Below are positions 29,195 to 36,207 of a stretch of 36,941 nucleotides of DNA, piece after piece. Every line of letters starts with the position of its first letter. Within the stretch, counting starts at the first letter, position 1. Both the position numbers and the translations under genes were made by a program. Under the pieces are notes generated by a model. It worked only from the letters and a program-made list of their open reading frames with translations. It was not told the origin of the DNA and did not search any database. Origin of the DNA: JBKHHU01 sp046539045 (GTDB taxonomy: Bacteria > Planctomycetota > Phycisphaerae > SM23-33); NCBI GenBank assembly GCA_046539045.1, contig JBKHHU010000011.1, positions 1 to 36,941 of the forward strand, read 5' to 3'.

Positions 29195-29472
29195 AGATCG
29201 AATCACTCGAGTCGCCCTGGTGCCCGGCCTACACCACCGCCGAGATCGAGCGGCTGGTGGCCGACGGGACCCTGGTGGACGACGGCAGCGGCCCGAGCAG
29301 CGTGTGCCGGCACTGCGAGACAGCATGGCCGGCAGATACCGAGTTCTGGGGGCCGAAGGAGACCGGGGCACTCGGCCTGGACAACGTGTGCCGCGCATGC
29401 CGAGTGGCGGAGCGGCGCGAGAGATACCGGAAAGATCAGGCTCGTAAGCGAGCTCAGGAGACAGCAGCATGA
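29191..29472 (+). CDS. Small zinc-finger-like protein
   Basis: A 93-residue protein with Cys pairs C-R-H-C (about residue 39) and C-R-A-C (about residue 67), a treble-clef-like spacing that would bind zinc. The end is a basic helix (R-R-E-R-Y-R-K-D-Q-A-R-K-R). The N-terminal part (Y-T-T-A-E-I-E-R-L-V-A-D-G-T-L) may read as a second helix-turn-helix. Not recognised beyond this. Confidence 0.75.
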   Translation: MKIESLESPWCPAYTTAEIERLVADGTLVDDGSGPSSVCRHCETAWPADTEFWGPKETGALGLDNVCRACRVAERRERYRKDQARKRAQETAA

Positions 29473-29828
29473 AAATTGACGACTACTACCGGCAGCAGGA
29501 CATGCGAGAGCAGGAGCTGACCACGCAGTCCGCGGTGCGACAGGAGCGGATCGAGGTCAACGCTGAGCGCATCGAGGCCGACGACGAGTTGATCGAGGCA
29601 GCGATCAGTGCCGCCATCACGCAGGACGGCGACGAGAAGAGCCGTAAGCGCGCGGCCGAATTTGATGACGCTTGGAAGCGCGAGATCGGCAACCTTTTCC
29701 GCGCCCGGACGAACGCAAACACCGACGCCATGCTCGAGGCGGCCCAGGGGATCGCCGACCTGACGGAGCAGGCCGTCAACGACTTGGCCGAGAAGCAGGC
29801 TGACGAACAACAGGAGGACGCGGCATGA
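29469..29828 (+). CDS. Acidic helical protein before RecT
   Basis: A 119-residue protein, Glu/Asp/Gln-rich and almost wholly helical (E-L-T-T-Q-S-A-V-R-Q-E-R-I-E-V-N), with no clear domain. It overlaps RecT by the ATGA rule and so belongs to the recombination operon. Possible partner of RecT or exonuclease; not recognised. Confidence 0.72.
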   Translation: MKIDDYYRQQDMREQELTTQSAVRQERIEVNAERIEADDELIEAAISAAITQDGDEKSRKRAAEFDDAWKREIGNLFRARTNANTDAMLEAAQGIADLTEQAVNDLAEKQADEQQEDAA

Positions 29829-30583
29829 GTACGCAGATCGCAAAACGAGGAGGCGGGTTCGCCTTGCAGCCGCAGGACATGGACCAGGCCATGCGCATGG
29901 CCGACATGCTGGCGCACAGCAAGATGGTGCCCAAGGGCTATCAGGGGCAGCCGCAGGACACGCTGGTCGCCATGATGATGGGATCAGAGCTTGGTCTTAA
30001 TCCGATCCAGGCGCTCCAAAACATCGCCGTCATCAACGGCAAGCCCTCGATCTACGGCGACGCCCTGCTCGCCTTGGTCCAGTCGCACCCGGCGTTCGGC
30101 GGGATCAAGGAGGAGTTTGACGAGCAACTGATGCTCGCCAAGTGCAGCGTCAAGCGCAAAGGCTCCGACCACTGGCATACCGCCACGTTCAGTATGGCCG
30201 ACGCAAAGCAAGCCGGGCTTTGGGGCAAGCCGGGGCCGTGGCAAACCTACCAGAAGCGCATGCTTCAAATGCGCGCCCGCGGCTTTGCCCTGCGCGATAC
30301 GTTCGCCGACGCCCTCGCCGGCCTGATTACCGCCGAGGAAGCCGAGGACATGCCGGCCGACGAGCGCCCGGCGCCACCTCGGGTCGAGGTGCGCCCGACC
30401 TACCCGGACGACGAGTTCAGCGCCAACTTCCCGACCTGGCAGGGCTATATCGAGGCGGGCAAGATCACCGTCGAGAGCTTGATCAACAAGATCCAGACCA
30501 AGGGCGAGCTCACGGATGACCAGCTCGAGCAGCTGCGTGCCCTGGAGCCCGACGTCCAACCGGCAGAGGAGGCCGCATCATGA
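29825..30583 (+). CDS. recT: RecT-family single-strand annealing protein
   Basis: A 252-residue protein. The core runs from residue about 30 to 180 (V-P-K-G-Y-Q-G-Q-P-Q-D-T, M-M-M-G-S-E-L-G-L-N-P-I-Q-A-L-Q-N-I-A-V-I-N-G-K-P-S-I-Y-G-D), the RecT/Redbeta superfamily signature. W-x-T-Y-x-x-R-M-L-Q-M-R-A-R follows. It anneals complementary strands prepared by the exonuclease encoded next. The C-terminal 60 residues are acidic and probably contact SSB or exonuclease. Confidence 0.93.
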   Translation: MSTQIAKRGGGFALQPQDMDQAMRMADMLAHSKMVPKGYQGQPQDTLVAMMMGSELGLNPIQALQNIAVINGKPSIYGDALLALVQSHPAFGGIKEEFDEQLMLAKCSVKRKGSDHWHTATFSMADAKQAGLWGKPGPWQTYQKRMLQMRARGFALRDTFADALAGLITAEEAEDMPADERPAPPRVEVRPTYPDDEFSANFPTWQGYIEAGKITVESLINKIQTKGELTDDQLEQLRALEPDVQPAEEAAS

Positions 30584-32199
30584 GCCGCATTGTCGATCTG
30601 ATTCAGGGATCCCCGGAGTGGCACGCGTACCGGGCTAAGCACTTCAACGCATCGGACGCCGCGTCGATGCTGGGTATCTCCCTGTACGAGTCGCGCGGTG
30701 ACCTTCTCCGTCGGATGGCGCTGGGCCAGACGCCCGAGGTCAGCCCGGCACAGCAGCGGGTGTTCGACCGAGGCCACGAGTTCGAAGCAATCGCCCGCCC
30801 CTGGGCGGAAGAGATCGTCGGCGACGAGCTTTTCCCGGTCGTCCTCGAGGCCGATGCCGAGGACTGGGACGGACTGCCGCTGTCCGCGTCCGTCGACGGG
30901 CTGACGATGCTCGACGATGTCGCCTTCGAGCACAAGACGCTTAACGAAGCGCTTGCCACGGCGCTCGACGCCGGCGAGATCCCCGAGGCCTATCACCCGC
31001 AGATGGAACAGGTGCTGATGCTGACCGGCGCCGAGCGGTGCCTGTTCATGGCCTCCGCCGGTGATCGGGACGAGGCCCGGCACGCCTGGTACGAGAGCCG
31101 ACCGGAGATGCGTGAACGCCTGCTCAACGGCTGGGCACAGTTCCGCGCCGATCTGGCCGAGTACCGCCACCGCGAGACTCGACCGGAGCCGGTCGCCGAG
31201 CCGCAGGCTGAACTGCCGACGGTGCGGGTGCAGGTATCAGGCGAGATCGCCGTCTCCGACAATCTCGGCGAGTTCGGCGCGGCGCTGGAGGCCTACATCG
31301 AGGAGCTGAACCTCTCTCCGGCCACCGATCAGGACTTCGCCGACCTCGACGCGGCGGTCAAGGCGCTCAAGCGCGCCGAGGACGCCCTGACCCGCGCAGA
31401 GAACGAGGCGCTGTCTCAGGCGGACAGCATCCAGACGCTCCGCTCGCTGATCGACCGCTACCGCGATAGCGCCCGCGCCGTGCGCCTGCGCGCCGAGAAG
31501 GCCGTCAAGGCGGAGAAGGAGGCTCGGCGTGCGGCGATCCGTCAGGACGCGATCGACGCGGTGCGAGAGCATGCAGATCGGGCCGGCGAATCCCTGCCAG
31601 TCACCATTGGCGTGCCGGCCGATCTTGGCCAGCAGGTTGCCGCGGCGATGAAAGGCAAGAAGACGCTGCGCTCCCTGGAGGATGCCGCTGACCAGGTGGT
31701 GGCCGACGTGAAGGCAGAGATCACCGCCAGCGCCGAACGAGCCCGGGCCAACATCGCGCGCGTCGAGCAGGTGGGCGAGACACACCGCCACCTGTTCCGC
31801 GACCTCGGCACGCTCGCAGAGATGGCGCCGGATCACCTCGAATCCGAGATCACCGCGCGGATCGCCGAAGAGGAACGCCGCCTCGACGCCGAGCGCGAGC
31901 GCATCCGCGCCGAGGAAGAGGCGCGCGCACAGCAGCAGGCCGAACACGCGGCCCGGTCGGCGCACCTTGACACCGCCAGCCCGGACCCGATTGAAAGCTC
32001 GGTCGAAACTATGGACGGCCCACCGGGCCCCGGTGAGCAGATTCAGCCCGGGTCCGACGACCTGCCGCCCGTCATCTATATCTCACCGACCCTGCTCGAC
32101 GACATCATCGGCTGGGCACAGCACCACGGCGCAACCATCACCGCCGAGGCGCGCAACGAACTGATGGAAATTATCAACCACGTGGAGGAACCGGCATGA
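30580..32199 (+). CDS. YqaJ-like phage exonuclease with long coiled-coil extension
   Basis: A 539-residue protein. Residues 1-205 are a YqaJ/lambda-type nuclease (G-S-P-E-W-H-A-Y-R, N-A-S-D-A-A-S-M-L-G, then S-V-D-G-L-T and the metal-binding E-H-K near residue 115). The remaining residues form long helical stretches (about 240-500) rich in Ala/Glu/Arg, much longer than the lambda enzyme (226 residues). A C-terminal segment after a Pro/Gly linker (V-I-Y-I-S-P-T-L-L) is a small separate domain. It resects double-strand ends for RecT. Confidence 0.9.
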   Translation: MSRIVDLIQGSPEWHAYRAKHFNASDAASMLGISLYESRGDLLRRMALGQTPEVSPAQQRVFDRGHEFEAIARPWAEEIVGDELFPVVLEADAEDWDGLPLSASVDGLTMLDDVAFEHKTLNEALATALDAGEIPEAYHPQMEQVLMLTGAERCLFMASAGDRDEARHAWYESRPEMRERLLNGWAQFRADLAEYRHRETRPEPVAEPQAELPTVRVQVSGEIAVSDNLGEFGAALEAYIEELNLSPATDQDFADLDAAVKALKRAEDALTRAENEALSQADSIQTLRSLIDRYRDSARAVRLRAEKAVKAEKEARRAAIRQDAIDAVREHADRAGESLPVTIGVPADLGQQVAAAMKGKKTLRSLEDAADQVVADVKAEITASAERARANIARVEQVGETHRHLFRDLGTLAEMAPDHLESEITARIAEEERRLDAERERIRAEEEARAQQQAEHAARSAHLDTASPDPIESSVETMDGPPGPGEQIQPGSDDLPPVIYISPTLLDDIIGWAQHHGATITAEARNELMEIINHVEEPA

Positions 32200-32651
32200 G
32201 CAACAGAAAGCATGCTGCCGGCAACCGTTCGGGCCGCGCCGATGAATCGCCGTGCTGGGAGTGGTACGGACATTTGCATGCGAACGGTTATGGCCGCCTG
32301 ACAAATCGGCGGAAAACACAATATGCGCATCGATTTATGTGGGAGTCATTTTACGGCCCCATACCGAAAGGGCTTGACGTTTGCCACACGTGCGACAACA
32401 GAAAATGCGTCAACCCAGCGCACTTATTCCTCGGCACACGCAAGGACAACATGGTTGATGCGCGGGTAAAAAATAGAATGCAGCGAGGCGAAGCTAGGCA
32501 TAACGCCGTCCTAAGTGATGACTTGGTTCGGAAGGCAAGGCGAAAGCGGGAGAGTGGAGAGAAGGTGAAAGACATTGCAGCCGAAATCGGAGTCCAGCCG
32601 CAAACGCTGGGAAAAGCAATCAAAGGTGAAACGTGGAGGCACGTCGTATGA
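32196..32651 (+). CDS. Free-standing HNH endonuclease inserted at the start of ssb
   Basis: A 151-residue protein. The HNH core is typical of phage homing nucleases (C-W-E-W near residue 20, Y-A-H-R-F-M-W-E, V-C-H-T-C-D-N-R-K-C-V-N-P-A-H-L-F-L-G-T, residues about 43-80). The C-terminus has a helix-turn-helix (V-K-D-I-A-A-E-I-G-V-Q-P-Q-T-L-G-K). The DNA is less GC-rich than its neighbours. ATGAGCAA occurs both at its start (32196) and at the ssb start (32648). Removing it would leave exonuclease and ssb joined by the ordinary ATGA overlap, so it appears to have entered there. Confidence 0.93.
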   Translation: MSNRKHAAGNRSGRADESPCWEWYGHLHANGYGRLTNRRKTQYAHRFMWESFYGPIPKGLDVCHTCDNRKCVNPAHLFLGTRKDNMVDARVKNRMQRGEARHNAVLSDDLVRKARRKRESGEKVKDIAAEIGVQPQTLGKAIKGETWRHVV

Positions 32652-33136
32652 GCAAGGGAGTAAACAAGGCAATCCTTATCGGCAATTTGTGCGCTGACCC
32701 TGACGTTCGGCACCTTCCAGGGGGCGGGCAAGTAACCAACATTCGGTTGGCTACCAGTGAGAAGTGGCGCGACAAGAACACCGGCGAGGCCAGAGAGAAC
32801 ACGGAGTTCCACCGCATCGCCTTCTTCGGGAAGCTCGCCGAGATCGCCGGGGAGCACCTGCGCAAAGGCAGCCAGGTCTACATCGAGGGCCGCCTGCAGA
32901 CCCGCGAATGGGAGAAGGACGGGGTTAAGCGCTACACCACCGAGATCGTGGCCAACGAGATGCAGATGCTTGGCGGGCGCGGCGGATCAAGAAACGGTCA
33001 AGAAAGAGGATCGCATTCTGGCGCGGGTTACGGCGGACAGGCCGGCGCGCAGCAGGCTACCGATCAACAAACCGGCGGCGGTGGGTTCGATGACGGAGAC
33101 ATCCCATTAGCCGCCGTGGATTGGAGGGGTGCGTGA
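32648..33136 (+). CDS. ssb: Single-stranded DNA-binding protein
   Basis: A 162-residue protein with an OB fold: N-K-A-I-L-I-G-N-L, then R-L-A-T-S-E-K-W, E-F-H-R-I-A-F-F-G-K-L-A-E-I and Y-I-E-G-R-L-Q-T-R-E-W. The Gly/Gln/Ser linker leads to an acidic D-D-G-D-I-P-L element like the usual tip, but eight further residues follow, so the tip is internal. Start ATG 32648 is chosen over GTG 32633 because it overlaps the HNH stop (ATGA). It works with RecT and exonuclease. Confidence 0.95.
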   Translation: MSKGVNKAILIGNLCADPDVRHLPGGGQVTNIRLATSEKWRDKNTGEARENTEFHRIAFFGKLAEIAGEHLRKGSQVYIEGRLQTREWEKDGVKRYTTEIVANEMQMLGGRGGSRNGQERGSHSGAGYGGQAGAQQATDQQTGGGGFDDGDIPLAAVDWRGA

Positions 33137-33207
33137 TGGTGCCAGCCATCCACAGCTACTTCTCCGGCGGCGTCAGCAACGACCAACGACTCACGGAGGC
33201 AGCATGA
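33136..33207 (+). CDS. 23-residue microprotein between ssb and the DUF3310 gene
   Basis: ATG overlaps the ssb stop (TGATG), its stop overlaps the next start (ATGA), and GGAGGGG lies six bases upstream. The peptide (M-V-P-A-I-H-S-Y-F-S-G-G-V-S) has no recognised domain. It may mainly serve translational coupling. Too short to judge by protein character. Confidence 0.5.
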   Translation: MVPAIHSYFSGGVSNDQRLTEAA

Positions 33208-33602
33208 CTGGATTTGAATCACGACACATATCCGACTACCCGAGCGGCGAGCCGGCGACCACAGAGTGCGATGCCGTCACCCGCCCGAGCCACTACGTCA
33301 TCAAGGACGGCGTCGAGGTGATAGACGTGCGCGAATGGTGGCTGCGCCAAACAGACGACGAGTTCATTGGCTTGGCCGGCGGCGCAACGACCATCAGCCA
33401 CTTGGAGCGCGCCATGGAATACCTACTCCGCGCCCCGGGCAAGAACGGCATGCAGGACGTGCGCAAAGCGTACCAGTACCTGCACCGTGCGATACATGGT
33501 GAGTGGCCCGGCGGCGATGAGCGCGTCGACAAGATCGTGCGGGAGCGGGACCGGCTGCTCGATCGCGTGGCCGAATTGGAAAGCAGAGGATTGGCGTCAT
33601 GA
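33204..33602 (+). CDS. DUF3310-domain protein
   Basis: A 132-residue protein with GGAGG before ATG 33204. The central segment (T-R-P-S-H-Y, then V-E-V-I-D-V, followed by A-M-E-Y-L-L-R-A-P-G-K and D-V-R-K-A-Y-Q-Y-L) is the DUF3310 pattern, found in many phages and sometimes called a nucleotide-kinase-like protein. The last 30 residues are a charged helix. Biochemical role is not known to me. Confidence 0.88.
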   Translation: MTGFESRHISDYPSGEPATTECDAVTRPSHYVIKDGVEVIDVREWWLRQTDDEFIGLAGGATTISHLERAMEYLLRAPGKNGMQDVRKAYQYLHRAIHGEWPGGDERVDKIVRERDRLLDRVAELESRGLAS

Positions 33603-33964
33603 CTGAATCACAAGACACCCTCGACCTCGACGACGTGGCCGCCGGCCATCCGGTGGCCGTGAAGGATCTGGCCGAACTGCGTGAGCGCGTCGCAGATCTT
33701 GAGCAACAGCTGGACGATGAAGAAAAGAGCCATGCGGAGAAAACAGTGATACTCAGCAGCACCGTGCGGTATCTCAAACGCCGCGATGCGCGGGTTGCCA
33801 ATATGGCTCTAGGTGAAATAGAGCAAATCATCGTGAACTCGCGGCGGAAAAGCACGGCTAGTGCAGCAGATATTTGGGACGACGGGTGGAACAGTGCGCT
33901 TGATCTTGTTCATAGCGAGATCAGCCGCCTACGCCGCGAAGCCGAAGGAGGTGACGAGTCGTGA
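33599..33964 (+). CDS. Coiled-coil protein of unknown function
   Basis: A 121-residue protein. Residues about 22-55 are a heptad-like coiled coil (L-A-E-L-R-E-R-V-A-D-L-E-Q-Q-L-D-D-E). The rest is helical, with W-D-D-G-W-N-S-A-L-D near the end. ATGA overlap with the DUF3310 gene. Not recognised. Confidence 0.72.
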   Translation: MTESQDTLDLDDVAAGHPVAVKDLAELRERVADLEQQLDDEEKSHAEKTVILSSTVRYLKRRDARVANMALGEIEQIIVNSRRKSTASAADIWDDGWNSALDLVHSEISRLRREAEGGDES

Positions 33965-34164
33965 CAGCTGTAGCAGTGACCGCTGCGGTCATGTGGTGGA
34001 TCGCTGGCATATCCATTCTGACCAAAGCGTGCGAAAGCAATAACGCCCTCGCGGATGCCACGATCAGGCAGAGCTTTTGGCGATGGGCATGGATGTGCTT
34101 CATCTGGCCGCTTCCGCTTTGGAAGCACCGCTTACGCCGCGAAAAAGAAGGAGCCGACCAATGA
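33961..34164 (+). CDS. Small membrane protein with GTG start
   Basis: A 67-residue protein with GTG start overlapping the preceding stop (GTGA). It has two hydrophobic segments (residues about 2-20 and 42-54, Trp-rich) and a basic cytoplasmic end (K-H-R-L-R-R-E-K). Not recognised. GGAGG lies ahead at a suitable distance. Confidence 0.65.
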   Translation: MTAVAVTAAVMWWIAGISILTKACESNNALADATIRQSFWRWAWMCFIWPLPLWKHRLRREKEGADQ

Positions 34165-34304
34165 CCGCATACGAAATCGCCCTACTCGTCACCGCCGGCC
34201 TGTGCCCCCTGGCAATCGCAGCAATCATCGTCGCCGTGGCTCTCAAGGTGAGCGCACGGATGGATAGGGACGAGCACGAATCCACAGACGACTGCCGGAA
34301 CTGA
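34161..34304 (+). CDS. 47-residue single-pass membrane protein
   Basis: Start ATG 34161 overlaps the previous stop (ATGA). Residues about 6-29 are one membrane segment (A-L-L-V-T-A-G-L-C-P-L-A-I-A-A-I-I-V-A-V), followed by a charged tail. With the previous gene it makes a pair of tiny membrane proteins. Exclusion functions are possible but not shown. Confidence 0.68.
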   Translation: MTAYEIALLVTAGLCPLAIAAIIVAVALKVSARMDRDEHESTDDCRN

Positions 34305-34359
34305 AGCCGCGTAAATCGAAGTCAGGCTGATCGATAGGTAAATGCAATTGCTTCGTGGG

Positions 34360-34388
34360 TTGCGTCGTGTGCGCATTGCGCATATAGT
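34360..34388 (+). promoter_or_regulatory. Promoter of the second rightward operon with TGCGCA palindromes
   Basis: -35 TTGCGT (34360-34365), 17-base spacer, -10 TATAGT (34383-34388), about 30 bases before GAGGAG and ATG 34424. The spacer holds TGCGCA-T-TGCGCA (34370-34382), two palindromic units that could be a repressor site. It lies in the 119-bp gap after the membrane-protein genes. Confidence 0.7.
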
Positions 34389-34423
34389 AGAACCATAGAG
34401 AGGCACAAAGAGGAGACGCAGCC

Positions 34424-34708
34424 ATGAGCATCTACATCAGCAAAACCATCCAAGACGACCACAGCATTGACCAACTCGTTGAGCACGCGAACGAGGGGCT
34501 GTGCGAGGGCATGGAGGGCATTGAGTTCAGCCCTGAGCAGCTTGCCGGACAGTACGCATGGCAAGCGGCCAAAGAGGCAGACCCGGACTGGATTGACGAA
34601 GATAGCCTTGGCGCACACCTCGAGTTCCTGCGAGACGCAGGCGCCAAGTTCGATGAACTGGAGGCGATCGAACACGGTTTGAAGCTCGCCGCGGCAGATT
34701 CCGAGTAA
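34424..34708 (+). CDS. Acidic protein, first gene of the second rightward operon
   Basis: A 94-residue protein with GAGGAG before the ATG. It is strongly acidic and helical (L-V-E-H-A-N-E-G-L-C-E-G-M-E-G-I-E-F), with A-W-Q-A-A-K-E-A-D-P-D-W. I do not recognise it. Its own promoter suggests expression separate from the recombination genes. Confidence 0.75.
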   Translation: MSIYISKTIQDDHSIDQLVEHANEGLCEGMEGIEFSPEQLAGQYAWQAAKEADPDWIDEDSLGAHLEFLRDAGAKFDELEAIEHGLKLAAADSE

Positions 34709-34733
34709 CCGCCACAAGCAGAGGGGAAACGCC

Positions 34734-35288
34734 ATGAGCACCACGACAGTCAGCATCTACTGGGACGAGCAAGATATGAAGAACCCGGGCTGGGCCTATC
34801 GCCGGGTCACGGTATCTGAGCCTGTGGGCTTCGACGGTGAGCCCCTTGGTCTCCCAGGGCAGAGGGACGAGGACACGGGTCCGATCGACACGCTCGACGA
34901 GCTCTACTACGCACTGCGAGGCGCCGAGATCTCGGATCGGTCAGAGCTCCAAGCCGACGACCTGCCGACTTTCGGCGGCGACGAGCCTGACGACACCGAG
35001 GAGGTGCTGAGCTGGGATGAGACGCGCCTGCTCGTGCAGACGGAAGCCGGGATTCAGCTTGTCCCGCGGACGACATACTCAGTCTGCGACACGACAAACG
35101 GCCGCCTCGACGAGCATGAGACAAGAGATGAGGCCGAAGCCGAGCTCGATCGCCTGGTCGCCGAGGGCACCCGGATCAATCTGGAAAACGGCTTCGCCGA
35201 CGAGACGGGCTCAGTCGAGCGCCCGACCGAGCAGCAGGCACGGGCAGCGGCCGAGCGGTTCTACTACGTCGAGGAGGTGGTGGTGTGA
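34734..35288 (+). CDS. Acidic protein of unknown function
   Basis: A 184-residue protein with GGGGA before the ATG. The acidic residues far outnumber Lys/Arg (one Lys after the first 20 residues at most). The start S-I-Y-W-D-E-Q-D-M-K-N-P-G-W-A-Y is compact; the C-terminus is helical (E-A-E-A-E-L-D-R-L-V-A-E-G-T). Acidic early proteins sometimes mimic DNA to block restriction or RNA polymerase, but halophile-like acidity also explains this. Confidence 0.72.
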   Translation: MSTTTVSIYWDEQDMKNPGWAYRRVTVSEPVGFDGEPLGLPGQRDEDTGPIDTLDELYYALRGAEISDRSELQADDLPTFGGDEPDDTEEVLSWDETRLLVQTEAGIQLVPRTTYSVCDTTNGRLDEHETRDEAEAELDRLVAEGTRINLENGFADETGSVERPTEQQARAAAERFYYVEEVVV

Positions 35289-35515
35289 GGCCCGACCCCG
35301 ATCAAGTACGCGCCGCCCGCGAGGCGGTGCAGGCCGATCGAGGCATGGGGATCACGGCTGCTCAGGACTGGTGCGCCAAGCAGGTGCACACCAGCCGGCG
35401 CGCCTGGCAGCAGTGGGAGCGCGGAGAGCGCCGCATGCACCCGGCGTTCTGGGATCTGTTCTGCCGAAAGGCCAGGGCGCGGCCGTTGACACCGAGGAAA
35501 TCACAGAATGGGTGA
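35285..35515 (+). CDS. Small helix-turn-helix protein with GTG start
   Basis: A 76-residue protein with GTG start overlapping the previous stop. Residues about 23-55 (I-T-A-A-Q-D-W-C-A-K-Q-V-H-T-S-R-R-A-W-Q-Q-W-E-R-G-E-R-R-M) are a Cro/XRE-type helix-turn-helix of the kind seen in many phage regulators (often with A-W-Q-Q-W-E-x-G). It might bind the TGCGCA site of its operon; this is a guess. Confidence 0.75.
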   Translation: MRPDPDQVRAAREAVQADRGMGITAAQDWCAKQVHTSRRAWQQWERGERRMHPAFWDLFCRKARARPLTPRKSQNG

Positions 35516-35783
35516 TCGAATGACAGGCAAAATCGCCAAGCGAATGGCAGGGGGCTATTACCTCTGGCAGGCCGATGCGTACGGCAGTCGCTATCTTGAC
35601 CGAGACGCACCGGCCGAGATCTACCGGAGCAGACCGATGCCGTCTACGCCGCAAGGCGACCACGTTGCCACTGCTGCCACGGCACTCATTGGCGACTCAT
35701 GGCTAGATAGACTGGCCGGCCTGTCCGCGGAGAGGGCGCGTGAGATTTTGCGGGACGAGCCAGGCGTGGAGGTGAACGACTAA
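35508..35783 (+). CDS. Last rightward protein, unknown function
   Basis: A 91-residue protein; ATG 35508 with GAGG 10 bases upstream is preferred, ATG 35520 being possible. It contains G-G-Y-Y-L-W-Q-A-D-A-Y-G-S-R-Y-L and a helical end (R-L-A-G-L-S-A-E-R-A-R-E-I-L). Its TAA overlaps the stop of the minus-strand gene from the other arm, so the two arms meet here without a spacer or visible terminator. Confidence 0.7.
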   Translation: MGDRMTGKIAKRMAGGYYLWQADAYGSRYLDRDAPAEIYRSRPMPSTPQGDHVATAATALIGDSWLDRLAGLSAERAREILRDEPGVEVND

Positions 35784-36205
35784 TCCAGATCATCATCCTC
35801 TCTAGGGACGGACGACAACCCCATACTCTCGATATGCTCACGCGCGCTGGCGAAGCGGTCGTCGATGATCACTGCGATGTGATCGGGGTTGGCGGCCACC
35901 GGGTCGGAGCCGTTAGTCCGATCCTCGATTTTCAGCACGTCCTGAGCGTGTGTCGCGGCTTCAATATCGGCATCGGGGGCGAAGTCCGGGGCTTCCAGCG
36001 GCTTGGATGCATTCTCCGCAAACACCGGCTTGGCGACTGTGCTGCTGACAGCGTAGAGGTTGCCGTCCTCGTCCTGCCAGCGCGGAGTACCGAATGTCCG
36101 GTCATCTGCTGGTGATTCTCCGAGCACGAGTGCGAGTTGGTTTGCGCCCGAGATCAGCGATTCGGGTACGGCGATTGTGGTGCGGAGTTGATATTGTGTT
36201 TCCAT
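35780..36205 (-). CDS. Protein downstream of the tail fibre, unknown function
   Basis: A 141-residue protein starting at ATG 36205-36203 (M-E-T-Q-Y-Q-L-R-T-T-I-A-V-P), two bases after the fibre stop; an in-frame start at 36238 lies inside the fibre gene. It has G-A-N-Q-L-A-L-V-L-G-E-S and W-Q-D-E-D-G-N-L-Y-A-V-S-S and an acidic end (E-D-D-D-L-D). Its position suggests a fibre chaperone or small fibre-associated protein. Not recognised with certainty. Confidence 0.75.
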   Translation of the reverse strand: METQYQLRTTIAVPESLISGANQLALVLGESPADDRTFGTPRWQDEDGNLYAVSSTVAKPVFAENASKPLEAPDFAPDADIEAATHAQDVLKIEDRTNGSDPVAANPDHIAVIIDDRFASAREHIESMGLSSVPREDDDLD

Positions 36206-36207
36206 GA

